Positions 31,315-39,562 of a stretch of DNA of 41,306 nt are shown here, one piece after another. A program made the position numbers and the translations under genes. Each line of letters opens with the position of its first letter. Position 1 is the stretch's first letter. Source of the DNA: Bacteroidales bacterium (GTDB taxonomy: Bacteria; Bacteroidota; Bacteroidia; Bacteroidales; F082); NCBI GenBank assembly GCA_017632935.1, contig JAGBQJ010000042.1, forward strand, positions 1 through 41,306. Direction: 5' to 3'. The notes below the pieces were generated by a model. The model saw nothing but the letters and a program-made list of their open reading frames with translations, ran no database searches and was not told the origin of the DNA.

Positions 31315-32970
31315 TTACACTTTCTTTCCAACCAGTCTAACGATAAGCCACAACATGACAAAGGCTATCAGAAAAGCTGCCCAAGAAGGCAGACCCAATG
31401 CCGTAGGCAGAACGCCCAACAACATCGCCACACCACCCACGGTGAGCGCGTAGGGCATTTGCGTCTTCACATGCTGCAGGTGATTGCAACTCGAGGCCAA
31501 GGAACTCATGATGGTGGTGTCGGAAATCGGGCTACAGTGGTCGCCCATGACGGAACCCGCCAACACCGAAGCCACCACATTGTAGAACAGCGGCATTGTG
31601 GCATCCACAGACAAGCCTTGCTCCTGGCAAAGCAGCCACGAGGCAGGAAGAATCAAGGGATAGAGGATGGCCATTGTACCCCATGAGGTGCCTGTCGAGA
31701 AGCCTATCAAGGCGGCCAAGAGGAAGGTCAGCACAGGAACTATCACTGGCGACAACGACCATTGCACCAAGAGCTGTGAGACGAACTCCGCCGTATGCAT
31801 GTCTTTGGTCACTAAAGCAATCGCCCAGGCCATCGTCAAGATGAGCACCGCGTTAAACATGCTCTTGAAACCTTCCACCATCTCTTCCATAATCTTACCG
31901 AATTCCAAGTCGCCCCGCAGCAAAGTCATCACGATGGCGGTGAGCAGCGAAAGTATCGAGGCCCAAAGCAAGGCCTTGTAGGAATTGGCCGCACCTATGG
32001 TGGCGGAGAGCTTGGAAAAGAAGCCCGTATCCGCCTGCCACACGGAGGTATCATAACCAGTGGCCATCAGTCCTATAATGGTGCCAAAAATCAGCACCAG
32101 CAAGGGAATCAAGGCATCGATGATGTGTGCAGGCTTGGCCACACGGTTTATCAACTCCGTTTCCATCGCCGAGGCTTGACGCGCCTTGCGTTCCGCCTTG
32201 AGCATGGGGCCGAAGTCGCGGCCGCTGAAGATAAGCATCAGCACGAAGCCAAGCGTCAAGAAGGGATAGAAACTATACGCCAAAGAATGGAAAAACACCG
32301 AATAGGCTGAGGCTTCCATTCCGATGGCCTCGATGCCGTCTTGGATATAGCTCAGTTCCGCCCCAATCCAAGTAGTGACGAAAGCCACGGCCACGACAGG
32401 TGCCGAGGTGGAATCAACAATATAAGCCAGTTTTTCGCGCGAGACTTTAAGTTTATCCGCGATGGGACGCATGGTGTTGCCCACCACGAGGGTGTTGGAG
32501 TAGTCGTCGAAGAAGATGCAGAGATCCATGAAGAAAGTCATCAGCTGTCCCGAGCGCGGCCCGCGTGCCTTTTTGGAGAGCCAGTTGACCACACCCTGCA
32601 TGCCACCGTTGGCCGTGATGATACGCACCATGCCGCCGATAAGCAACGTGAAAACGATAATCGTCACATGGTCAGCATCAAACAAGGAGCCTACTACGTA
32701 GGTATCGACCACGCGCAGCAGTCCGCCACCCAAGGCCGAAGCTGGGCTTGCGCCGCCATACAAGGCCATGAGGAAGGTACCCGTCAAGATGCCGACGAAA
32801 AGCGAAGAAATCACCTCCTTGATTAATAAAGCCATCACTATGGCCACCAAAGGCGGCAGAATCGACATCCACAACGGCATGGGACCCGTCACAGGACCGA
32901 AAACATACAGCAGTGCCATGCCCACAAACAGGGCCAACAGCACGGCCAAAACAATCCATTTCTTCTTCAT
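31315..32970 (-). CDS. nhaC: NhaC family Na+/H+ antiporter
   Basis: A 551-residue inner-membrane protein with about 12 hydrophobic segments. Characteristic parts are LLIKEVISSLFVGILTGTF near the N-terminus, the polar stretch FFDDYSNTLVVGNTMRP (about 160-176), GFSTGTSWGTMAILYPLILP (about 425-444) and MGDHCSPISDTTIMSS (about 472-487), all typical of NhaC-type exchangers. Members exchange sodium for protons, and some exchange organic anions such as malate/lactate. I start at ATG 32970 (MKKKWIVLAVLLALF); the frame could begin at 32991 but the -7 box is at 32989-32996. It is convergent with the adhesin-like gene and divergent from the lipoprotein operon. Confidence 0.9.
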   Translation of the reverse strand: MKKKWIVLAVLLALFVGMALLYVFGPVTGPMPLWMSILPPLVAIVMALLIKEVISSLFVGILTGTFLMALYGGASPASALGGGLLRVVDTYVVGSLFDADHVTIIVFTLLIGGMVRIITANGGMQGVVNWLSKKARGPRSGQLMTFFMDLCIFFDDYSNTLVVGNTMRPIADKLKVSREKLAYIVDSTSAPVVAVAFVTTWIGAELSYIQDGIEAIGMEASAYSVFFHSLAYSFYPFLTLGFVLMLIFSGRDFGPMLKAERKARQASAMETELINRVAKPAHIIDALIPLLVLIFGTIIGLMATGYDTSVWQADTGFFSKLSATIGAANSYKALLWASILSLLTAIVMTLLRGDLEFGKIMEEMVEGFKSMFNAVLILTMAWAIALVTKDMHTAEFVSQLLVQWSLSPVIVPVLTFLLAALIGFSTGTSWGTMAILYPLILPASWLLCQEQGLSVDATMPLFYNVVASVLAGSVMGDHCSPISDTTIMSSLASSCNHLQHVKTQMPYALTVGGVAMLLGVLPTALGLPSWAAFLIAFVMLWLIVRLVGKKV

Positions 32971-32988
32971 GATGCACAAAAAGCGGGT

Positions 32989-32996
32989 CAAAAATA
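32989..32996 (-). promoter_or_regulatory. Promoter -7 box for nhaC
   Basis: TATTTTTG on the minus strand, 19 nt before the ATG at 32970. Confidence 0.55.
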
Positions 32997-33039
32997 CGAT
33001 TTTTTGCAGAAAAAGCGTTCAATCAAAGGTTTTTGGTCT

Positions 33040-33047
33040 TATTTTTG
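33040..33047 (+). promoter_or_regulatory. Promoter -7 box for the three-lipoprotein operon
   Basis: TATTTTTG followed by CG, 38 nt before the first ATG (33085). Confidence 0.55.
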
Positions 33048-33084
33048 CGCTTTATTATTATTTGGACCTACAAAAATAATCATC

Positions 33085-33576
33085 ATGAAGAAAGCACTTC
33101 TTATCGCATTATGCGGTCTAACTGTCATGTTTTCGGCCTGCAAGAAGACCGTTGACTACGCCCCCAACTATGTGGGCAGCTATCTCGGACAAATCACCCT
33201 CACCATCACTTCGATGAACAACCAGCCCCAGACCAGCCTGACCTTCCCTATGGATGGTGTGGGCATGGACATCACTAACGGCAGTGAGGCCAATGCCGTC
33301 ACGGCCACGATGACTGCCGACAACGAGACACACCAAACCACAGGCACCACCTCGGCTGAGAAAGTCGACTTTGACGCCATCCGCCTCGTCATCGACAAGC
33401 CTGACCAAAACTACGCTTTCAGTCTGGATCTCAAGATGGAAGGCACCAAAGACGCGAGCGACACCCTTAACCTCGTGGGTTCCTTCACGGGTAGTGGCTC
33501 GGCGAACTTCATGGGACAAGAGCAGGTCTTCAACGAGGTGTCGGGCACCCTCACCGGAGAATTCGTGAAACAATAA
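33085..33576 (+). CDS. Small lipoprotein, function unknown
   Basis: A 163-residue lipoprotein: signal MKKALLIALCGLTVMFSAC with lipidated C19, then a beta-rich domain with the segment YVGSYLGQITLTITSMNN and the end SGTLTGEFVKQ. The pattern of short strands broken by Gly/Thr/Asn suggests a lipocalin-like or calycin-like barrel, but I cannot name a family. The second half of the next gene resembles it (FVGHYEGETLFTGTMTAEI; end GTLSGSLTKQ), so the two share a domain. It is the first gene of a three-lipoprotein operon, 18 bp before the next. Starting at an upstream codon in the same frame would put the promoter inside the gene. Confidence 0.75.
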   Translation: MKKALLIALCGLTVMFSACKKTVDYAPNYVGSYLGQITLTITSMNNQPQTSLTFPMDGVGMDITNGSEANAVTATMTADNETHQTTGTTSAEKVDFDAIRLVIDKPDQNYAFSLDLKMEGTKDASDTLNLVGSFTGSGSANFMGQEQVFNEVSGTLTGEFVKQ

Positions 33577-33594
33577 CCTAAAACGCATATCATC

Positions 33595-34437
33595 ATGAAG
33601 AAAACCACCTTTTTCCTGGCTTGCTGCATCGGCCTGATGCTTTTCGCCAGCTGCAAGAAAGACCCTATAGCACCCACCATCAGCATTTATGAAGATGTGG
33701 GCTGCGTGACAGAAAACACCCAAGTGTATTCGGGCAACGAGATTTGCGTCGGCTTCGCTTGCACAGGCGATAACCTGACCCAAATTGAAATCGTCCTTTC
33801 ACAAGACGGCACTATACTGGCCAGACATTCCGAAAACATCAACTACGGGAAAAACGACCCTGTGACACCTTTCTTCTACGAGCACAGTTTCATCATCGAG
33901 GCGACAGGCGTCGTCACCGTCACTGGCACTGTCACCGATGCCATCGGGCAGACCGCCTCGAAGAGCTTCAACGTCAACTATGAAGAGAAGCCCAGCGCCA
34001 AGTTTGTGGGGCACTATGAAGGCGAGACGCTCTTCACCGGCACCATGACTGCCGAGATTGCAGGCATGGACCCGATGGAACAGGTAGTCACCGACGAGCC
34101 CTTCCCCGTCATCCTCGACCTCGTCTCGGGCGAAGACCCCAATGAGGTGACCGGCACCTGCAAGATCGACGACCAAGAGATGGAAATGAAAGGCACAGTG
34201 GAAGGCAACATGGTTACCTTTGAGGCCGTCAACACGACAATAACCTACAATTACGACATGAACGGATCCACTATTTCGCCCGAGATGAACGTCACCTACA
34301 ACATGAAAGGCACCCTCGACAACGAGACACTGTCCCTCAATGGCACCTGTAGCGGCGATGGCGAAATACACCTTTTTATTTACAACGGCACTATTTCCAT
34401 CGATGGCACCCTAAGCGGCAGCCTGACGAAACAATAA
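33595..34437 (+). CDS. Two-domain lipoprotein related to the gene before it
   Basis: A 280-residue lipoprotein: signal MKKTTFFLACCIGLMLFASC with lipidated C20. Residues about 25-130 look like an Ig-like domain (ICVGFACTGDNLTQIEIVLS ... TGTVTDAIGQTASKSFNV). Residues about 135-280 repeat the beta domain of the preceding gene (AKFVGHYEGETLFTGTM, ending SIDGTLSGSLTKQ). No catalytic motif is seen. It sits 18 bp after the first lipoprotein and 24 bp before the third; all three are surely co-transcribed. Ligand binding or a structural envelope role are both possible. Confidence 0.75.
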   Translation: MKKTTFFLACCIGLMLFASCKKDPIAPTISIYEDVGCVTENTQVYSGNEICVGFACTGDNLTQIEIVLSQDGTILARHSENINYGKNDPVTPFFYEHSFIIEATGVVTVTGTVTDAIGQTASKSFNVNYEEKPSAKFVGHYEGETLFTGTMTAEIAGMDPMEQVVTDEPFPVILDLVSGEDPNEVTGTCKIDDQEMEMKGTVEGNMVTFEAVNTTITYNYDMNGSTISPEMNVTYNMKGTLDNETLSLNGTCSGDGEIHLFIYNGTISIDGTLSGSLTKQ

Positions 34438-34461
34438 GACCAACCCAGAACCTACATCAAC

Positions 34462-36678
34462 ATGCGAAAACCAGTTCCATACAAAAGCATTACGGCCTTT
34501 GCCGTGATGCTTTTCTTGCTTCTCACCAACGTCGGCTGCCACCACACCGATGGCATCGACCTGCTCTCGATGGACCTCGAACAATACCAGCCGGTGGACG
34601 AGTTTGTAGAGGCCTATGAGGCTCTCGGCAACGCCGAACAGGCCGCTACCGACGCGCCCTACGACCTAGAGCAGACCATCCGCGTCATCAACGCCATGGA
34701 GCTGGCCCAGATGAATGCCGAGAGCTTCGACGACTTCCTCGACTATATGGCCAAGCAGGACTACTCGGGCGTGGCCCCCGAAGTGCTGGAAGCCAAACGC
34801 AAGCTGTTTCCCCTGTTGGAATACACCTACAAACTGCAACAGCAAGATGAGAAGTTAAGCAATGTCTGGATGCTCATGCGTAGCGTGGCCCGTGGCGGCG
34901 AGAGCCTAATGGGCGACACCTCCCTCGTCGAGCTCATCATGATGATGCACAGCGACATCTTCGCCCTCTTCCACCTGGCCTCGGGCGGCGACATCGACAA
35001 AAGCCTCAACGAAGCCTTCGAACAATACGAGAAAGACGCCAAGCTGAAGGCACAGCTGCGCAAGGACCTTGACCGCCTGCGCGAGTCGTACCGCAACTAC
35101 TTGGAGTACTACGTGCCCATCTACAAGAAATATATGGGCGAGTATGACGCCCTCTGCGTCGAGAAAGACCAAGCCTATTTCGACCTTTACGGCGGCCGCG
35201 CCGACGATGCCTTGCAACACACCCAGAACATCCTCGACAAATACCCAAACAACGCCGAAGCCATGCTCCTACATTCGATGGGACTCATCTTGGAAAGCGC
35301 TTCCGAAGTCGAGCCCAAACCCAGCATCAGCATGAACGACATCGAGACCGGACAACCGCGTCCCGACGATGACGAAGAGCTACCCCAGCTGCCTATGAGC
35401 GCAAAACAGCGCGAGGCCAACGACATGCTGAAACACTACACCGAGCTCTACCCCACCCGCACCGCACCGGCACTCATGCTCGAAGGCTTGCTCTATCAGC
35501 AGCTGGGCGACCAAAACACCGCCATGCTACGCTTCCATCAAGCCTCGGTGGAATACCCACGGCAAGCCGAGCGACTCACCGACATGCTCGATGCCTACAA
35601 CATGCGCACCTACTTGACCAAGACCCAAGAGGGACAATACCTGCGCCGCCTCTATGCCTCCACTATGGAAGGCTACGGCCTCTTCAGCCCCAACCTCCAA
35701 AAGGCACGCTACCACGCCAGCCAAGGCGACATGGACAAGAGCCGTAAGGAGATCTTCAACCACTTCTTCCGCCGTGGCAACCAAGGCATCTACGACGAGC
35801 TGCTCTCCGATATGCAATTCTGCGAGGAAAACCTCTACGGTCCCTTCAAGAGCCTGTTGCTTGAGCAGTCATACATTGATGTCAGCGTGGAACCCACGTC
35901 AAGCTGGCTGTTCTGGAAAGACAAGAGCGAGGTGCGTGTCACCCTCAGCAACCGCTCCGACCTGCGGCTGGAGAACGTGCGCGTCTTCCTCTGCATCCAC
36001 TACACCGACATGTACAAGGACGAATACGACGTGGTGAAGGTGCCCAAGACGCAAAGCGTCATCGAGCCCCACACCACTGCCGACCTCGATGTTGTAGAGT
36101 TGAAATACAATGACAAAAACTACGACGACATCACCCGCATCCGCGCCATCGCCATGACTGACGACCGCATCTGCTGGATTGACGAGGTGAAATACAAGCA
36201 AGCCAAGGCCCTTGCACCCAACCGTGGCGACAACAGCAACCTCAACGCATGGCAGCAGCGCGACCGTGAGGAATACCTCAGCAGTTACTCGCTGGAGCCG
36301 CAGAAGCTGCAGCAAACCTTGCGCACAGGCGTCACCGTGTTGCCTCCCGAGGTCGACCCGACCGAAGAGAGAAGCACCTGGAAATCCATCAAAGGCTGGT
36401 TCAGCCACCCCGACAACACGCTCAGTATCGAGCTGCCGCGTACCCTCGTGATGGCCGACCCCGTGTTCTCCATCGGTCCTTTGGACAGCAATGAGGCACT
36501 CCAGCCCGACGAGAACTACCTCTCAGGCACTGCCATCCACCTGCATTTCGACTATGAGCCCGAGTTGGACGAGGTTTTGCCACTGTATATCTACACTGAG
36601 GCCGCTGACTTTAAGGTTGATATCTTGTATCGCGGGAAGAACTCATCGGTTCAGAATGTAACCATTCTTAGGGAATAA
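34462..36678 (+). CDS. Large TPR-like lipoprotein, function unknown
   Basis: A 738-residue protein with signal peptide and lipobox NVGC (C26). Residues about 30-250 are helical and charged. About 255-430 contains helix pairs typical of tetratricopeptide repeats (ALQHTQNILDKYPNNAEAML; ALMLEGLLYQQLGDQNTAML), with an acidic, proline-rich insert near 305 (DDDEELPQLP). The C-terminal part (about 480-738) is beta-rich (SEVRVTLSNRSDLRLENVRV), perhaps Ig-like. I know no named family. As third gene of the lipoprotein operon it may be the scaffold on which the two smaller lipoproteins act. The stop is followed by a chain of hairpins. Confidence 0.72.
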   Translation: MRKPVPYKSITAFAVMLFLLLTNVGCHHTDGIDLLSMDLEQYQPVDEFVEAYEALGNAEQAATDAPYDLEQTIRVINAMELAQMNAESFDDFLDYMAKQDYSGVAPEVLEAKRKLFPLLEYTYKLQQQDEKLSNVWMLMRSVARGGESLMGDTSLVELIMMMHSDIFALFHLASGGDIDKSLNEAFEQYEKDAKLKAQLRKDLDRLRESYRNYLEYYVPIYKKYMGEYDALCVEKDQAYFDLYGGRADDALQHTQNILDKYPNNAEAMLLHSMGLILESASEVEPKPSISMNDIETGQPRPDDDEELPQLPMSAKQREANDMLKHYTELYPTRTAPALMLEGLLYQQLGDQNTAMLRFHQASVEYPRQAERLTDMLDAYNMRTYLTKTQEGQYLRRLYASTMEGYGLFSPNLQKARYHASQGDMDKSRKEIFNHFFRRGNQGIYDELLSDMQFCEENLYGPFKSLLLEQSYIDVSVEPTSSWLFWKDKSEVRVTLSNRSDLRLENVRVFLCIHYTDMYKDEYDVVKVPKTQSVIEPHTTADLDVVELKYNDKNYDDITRIRAIAMTDDRICWIDEVKYKQAKALAPNRGDNSNLNAWQQRDREEYLSSYSLEPQKLQQTLRTGVTVLPPEVDPTEERSTWKSIKGWFSHPDNTLSIELPRTLVMADPVFSIGPLDSNEALQPDENYLSGTAIHLHFDYEPELDEVLPLYIYTEAADFKVDILYRGKNSSVQNVTILRE

Positions 36679-36680
36679 TA

Positions 36681-36725
36681 GTAGAGACAAAAAGAGGATT
36701 GCGACTGCGTCGCGATCCTTTGTGA
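36681..36725. repeat. Hairpin after the lipoprotein operon (possible terminator)
   Basis: Arms AGGATTGCGAC and GTCGCGATCCT (36695-36705 and 36709-36719), with one G-T pair and extra flanking pairing ACAAA/TTTGT. It begins with GTAGAGAC, the same outer word as the 28-nt palindrome. The T-run after it is weak. Confidence 0.55.
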
Positions 36726-36750
36726 GAGGGCTTAACACCATCAGAAAACC

Positions 36751-36778
36751 GTAGAGACGGTGTGCACACCGTCTCTAC
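36751..36778. repeat. 28-nt perfect palindrome, second copy of the repeat at 11283
   Basis: Arms GTAGAGACGGTGTG and CACACCGTCTCTAC with no loop. It is the same element found inside the giant nuclease gene, here in intergenic DNA. Confidence 0.85.
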
Positions 36779-36786
36779 ATTTTGTA

Positions 36787-36833
36787 TTACTGCCCCACCT
36801 ATTTGCAAGCGAGCTTGCATAGCGGGGCAGTAA
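36787..36833. repeat. Nested inverted repeat (TTACTGCCCC ... GGGGCAGTAA)
   Basis: Outer arms of 10 bp (36787-36796 and 36824-36833) enclose an inner 7-bp stem, TGCAAGC and GCTTGCA. It looks like a dispersed intergenic element rather than a terminator of a particular gene. Confidence 0.65.
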
Positions 36834-36836
36834 AAC

Positions 36837-36864
36837 AAAAACAGGCTGCGTACAGCCTGTTTTC
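36837..36864. terminator. Bidirectional terminator next to tRNA-fMet
   Basis: Perfect 8-bp stem ACAGGCTG and CAGCCTGT with a 4-nt loop, with A-runs on the left and T-runs on the right, so it works on either strand. On the minus strand it follows the tRNA 3' end by about 12 nt and has TTTTTGTTTT after the stem. Confidence 0.8.
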
Positions 36865-36872
36865 TGTTTGTG

Positions 36873-36944
36873 TAGCGGGGGGAGGATTCGAACCTCCGAC
36901 CTCCGGGTTATGAGCCCGACGAGCTGCCTCTGCTCTACCCCGCA
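36873..36944 (-). tRNA. Initiator tRNA (fMet, anticodon CAU)
   Basis: A 72-nt tRNA on the minus strand: acceptor GCGGGG/CCCCGC with position 1 (U) and position 72 (U) unpaired, anticodon stem with three G-C pairs in GGGCTCATAACCC, and T arm GGAGGTTCGAATCCTCC. The unpaired 1:72 and the GGG/CCC anticodon stem mark an initiator rather than an elongator Met tRNA. CCA is not encoded. Confidence 0.92.
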
Positions 36945-36994
36945 TCGTGCGAAAAATCTCGGAAAACAAAAAATTTCGCTCCCGAAATCGGCTG

Positions 36995-37002
36995 CAAAAA
37001 TA
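36995..37002 (-). promoter_or_regulatory. Promoter -7 box for tRNA-fMet
   Basis: TATTTTTG on the minus strand, about 50 nt before the tRNA 5' end. A facing box (TTTCTTTG at 37012-37019) may serve era. Confidence 0.5.
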
Positions 37003-37011
37003 ATAATTTTG

Positions 37012-37019
37012 TTTCTTTG
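37012..37019 (+). promoter_or_regulatory. Possible promoter -7 box for era
   Basis: TTTCTTTG followed by C differs from TAnnTTTG at one base. It is 30 nt before the era ATG. Confidence 0.35.
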
Positions 37020-37049
37020 CAAGGCAAAAATCAGGAAAAATTTTTCATT

Positions 37050-37931
37050 ATGACGCATAAAGCAGGCTATGTCAACATCATAGGACGCCCGAATGTGGGC
37101 AAGTCCACCCTTATGAATCAGCTCGTTGGAGAGAAAATCTCTATCATCACCTCGAAGGCGCAGACCACGCGTCACCGCATCCTCGGCATCGTCAACGGCG
37201 ACGACTTCCAGATCGTCTTCTCCGACACGCCCGGCATCATCAAAGATCCGGCATACAAGATGCACGAGGTGATGAACCAGTTCGTCAACGTGGCTCTCAT
37301 CGATGCTGACCTCATCCTCTTCGTCGTCGACATCACCGACAAGAAAGTCGAGGAGAAGACCGTCGAAAGGTTGAAGACGACCGACATCCCTGTCTTCGTG
37401 CTCATCAACAAGATCGACCTCTCCACACAGGAACAGGTGGAACAAGCCGTGGAACAATGGCGCGAGACCCTGCCCAACGCCACCGTGTTCCCGCTTTCGG
37501 CACAGTATAACGCCAATGTGGAGTTCATCTTCAAGCAAATCTTGGAAAAACTGCCCGAATGTCCACCCTACTTCCCCAAGGATGAGCTCACCGACCGCTC
37601 AATGCGTTTCTTCATCACCGAGATCATCCGCGAGAAGATATTGCTCAACTACCAGCAGGAAATCCCCTACTCCGTGCAAGTTGAGGTGGAAAGCTATGAG
37701 GAGACCGAGCACCGCATCCATATCCGCAGCGTCATCTATGTGGCCCGCGACTCGCAGAAAGCCATCATCATTGGCAAGGGCGGCAGCGCTATCAAAAAGC
37801 TCGGTATGCAGGCCCGCACTGATATTGAGGAGTTTACAGGGAAGAAAATCTTCTTGGAACTGTTCGTTAAAGTCGATAAGGACTGGCGCGACAACGAAGC
37901 GGAGCTGAAACGGTTTGGATATGAGGCATAG
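37050..37931 (+). CDS. era: GTPase Era
   Basis: A 293-residue GTPase that binds 16S rRNA and helps mature the 30S subunit. GTP motifs: GRPNVGKST (G1, about 10-18), TTRHRILG (G2), DTPG (G3), NKID (G4) and SAQYN (G5). The C-terminal KH domain includes AIIIGKGGSAIKKLG (about 243-257), which binds the 3' end of 16S rRNA. I start at ATG 37050 (MTHKAGYVNIIG); the frame continues upstream to 37017, but that lies on the promoter. It stands near der, separated by a 242-bp gap filled with two palindromic elements. Confidence 0.95.
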   Translation: MTHKAGYVNIIGRPNVGKSTLMNQLVGEKISIITSKAQTTRHRILGIVNGDDFQIVFSDTPGIIKDPAYKMHEVMNQFVNVALIDADLILFVVDITDKKVEEKTVERLKTTDIPVFVLINKIDLSTQEQVEQAVEQWRETLPNATVFPLSAQYNANVEFIFKQILEKLPECPPYFPKDELTDRSMRFFITEIIREKILLNYQQEIPYSVQVEVESYEETEHRIHIRSVIYVARDSQKAIIIGKGGSAIKKLGMQARTDIEEFTGKKIFLELFVKVDKDWRDNEAELKRFGYEA

Positions 37932-37938
37932 TAAGCAA

Positions 37939-37994
37939 GCCTCCTATGTCATTCCCACAAGGGCTTGTGCGATGGAGAGGAATCTATAGGAGGC
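37939..37994. repeat. Palindromic intergenic element 1 between era and der
   Basis: Outer arms GCCTCCTAT and ATAGGAGGC (9 bp, 37939-37947 and 37986-37994), with an inner hairpin CACAAG-GG-CTTGTG. Its inner word TATGTCATTCCC is shared, in reverse orientation, with element 2. Confidence 0.7.
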
Positions 37995-38023
37995 GATTTA
38001 TCAGGTCAAGACCGTTACATGAC

Positions 38024-38093
38024 GGCCTCATCAGGTATAGATCCCATGCTTTTGCCCACATTCCTTCGCAGGGATGACATACCTGCTGAGGCC
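38024..38093. repeat. Palindromic intergenic element 2 between era and der
   Basis: Arms GGCCTCATCAGGTAT and ATACCTGCTGAGGCC pair over 15 bp with one mismatch. The interior carries GGGATGACAT, the reverse of the TATGTCATTCCC word of element 1 with one base missing. Together with element 1 it fills most of the 242-bp gap; no gene is seen there. Confidence 0.7.
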
Positions 38094-38141
38094 TAATACC
38101 GCATTACGTCGAATCTTCAATTACCGCATTCAAAAAATATG

Positions 38142-38149
38142 TACCTTTG
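38142..38149 (+). promoter_or_regulatory. Promoter -7 box for der
   Basis: TACCTTTG followed by CA, 24 nt before the der ATG. Confidence 0.6.
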
Positions 38150-38173
38150 CAGCCGATTTAAATTCAAAGCATT

Positions 38174-39481
38174 ATGTCAAACATTGTAGCAATTGTGGGG
38201 AGACCCAATGTGGGAAAATCAACGCTGTTCAACCGTTTGCTGAAGCAGCGCATGGCCATCGTGGAAGAGACGAGCGGCGTGACGCGCGACAGGCACTACG
38301 GCAAGAGCGATTGGAATGGAAAGGAATTCACCGTCATCGACACCGGCGGTTATGTGGTGGGGTCGGACGACATCTTTGAAGGAGAAATCCGCAAGCAGGT
38401 GGACCTGGCCATCGAGGAGGCCGACGCCATCGTATTTGTGGTGGACGGCCGCGAAGGCGTACACGTCCTCGACGAGGATGTGGCCGTCATCCTGAGGCAA
38501 CAGAAGAAGCCCGTTTTGTTGGCTGTCAACAAGATAGATGAACCCAACAAGGAAATCCTGGCAGGCGAGTTCTACGCCTTGGGGCTGGGCGAGCCCTACC
38601 CCATGTCGGCTATGACCGGTACAGGCACCGGCGAGCTTTTGGACAAGGTGTGCGAGCTGTTGCCCAACGACACCACTGACTTCAACACCGACCTGCCCAA
38701 GTTCACTGTGGTGGGAAGGCCTAATGTCGGCAAATCCTCCTTAATCAACGCCTTCCTCGGCACCGACCGTCATATCGTGACCGATATCGCTGGCACGACC
38801 CGCGATGCCAACTATACGCGATACAATGCCTTCGGCATGGAGTTCATGCTCGTTGATACCGCTGGCTTGCGCAAAAAGAGCAAGGTGGAAGAAGATATCG
38901 AGTTTTACAGCGTGCTGCGTTCCATCCGCGCCATCGAAGACTGCGACGTGGCCATCCTGATGCTCGACGCGACACAAGGTTTCGAGGCCCAAGACATGAA
39001 CATTCTCCGCCTCATCGAGAAAAACAAGAAAGGTCTGGTGATGGTCGTCAACAAGTGGGACCTCGTGGAGAAAGACTCCAACACACACAAGGCCTACGAA
39101 GAGCTGATCCGTTCCAGAACGGCACCTTTTACCGACTACCCCATCATCTTCACCTCGGCCATCAACAAGCAACGTATCTATAAGGTGCTGGAAACCGCTC
39201 ACAAGGTCTATGAGAACCGCGAGCGCCGCATCCCTGTGCGCGAGCTGAACGACAAGATGCAGGAGCTCATCAACTCCGTGCCGCTGCCGACAGCATCGCG
39301 TGGACGCTTCCTGAAGATTAAATACATCACCCAGCTGAAGAGCATCGCACCACAGTTCATCTTCTTCTGCAACCTACCGAAGGACGTGAAAGAGAACTAC
39401 AAACGCTTCCTGGAGAACAAGATCCGCGAGACCTGGGACTTCAATGGCGTGCCGATTCAGTTGATTTTCAAGGAGAAGTAA
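38174..39481 (+). CDS. der: Ribosome assembly GTPase Der (EngA)
   Basis: A 435-residue protein with two GTPase domains in tandem and a C-terminal KH-like domain, the hallmark of Der, which acts in 50S subunit assembly. Domain 1: [12 protein letters not shown] (about 8-19), DTGG (about 56-59), NKID (about 118-121). Domain 2: [12 protein letters not shown] (about 181-192), DTAG (about 229-232), NKWD (about 294-297). The C-terminal domain (about 350-435) ends [13 protein letters not shown]. Length is normal. It has its own promoter and is followed by hslR after an 81-bp repeat-bearing gap. Confidence 0.96.
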   Translation: MSNIVAIVGRPNVGKSTLFNRLLKQRMAIVEETSGVTRDRHYGKSDWNGKEFTVIDTGGYVVGSDDIFEGEIRKQVDLAIEEADAIVFVVDGREGVHVLDEDVAVILRQQKKPVLLAVNKIDEPNKEILAGEFYALGLGEPYPMSAMTGTGTGELLDKVCELLPNDTTDFNTDLPKFTVVGRPNVGKSSLINAFLGTDRHIVTDIAGTTRDANYTRYNAFGMEFMLVDTAGLRKKSKVEEDIEFYSVLRSIRAIEDCDVAILMLDATQGFEAQDMNILRLIEKNKKGLVMVVNKWDLVEKDSNTHKAYEELIRSRTAPFTDYPIIFTSAINKQRIYKVLETAHKVYENRERRIPVRELNDKMQELINSVPLPTASRGRFLKIKYITQLKSIAPQFIFFCNLPKDVKENYKRFLENKIRETWDFNGVPIQLIFKEK

Positions 39482-39490
39482 CATTTTGAC

Positions 39491-39552
39491 ACGGGACTTC
39501 GGGACACGGGACACGAGACCATCGTCCCGCGTCTTAAAGTCTCGTGTCTCGA
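39491..39552. repeat. Inverted repeat with GGGACACGGGAC units between der and hslR
   Basis: Arms GACACGAGAC and GTCTCGTGTC (39510-39519 and 39539-39548, perfect 10 bp) and a short direct repeat of GGGAC. It may act as a terminator for der, but there is no T-run. Confidence 0.55.
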
Positions 39553-39562
39553 ATCAAAAAAA

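Noticed and set aside
34827-36491. Several minus-strand and alternate-frame ORFs over the large TPR-like lipoprotein
   Set aside because: They are shadows of a GC-rich coding frame, of low complexity and without start signals.
36868-37053. Short frame starting MCSGGRIRTSDLRVMSPT
   Set aside because: It is the antisense of the initiator tRNA, a well-known source of false protein predictions.
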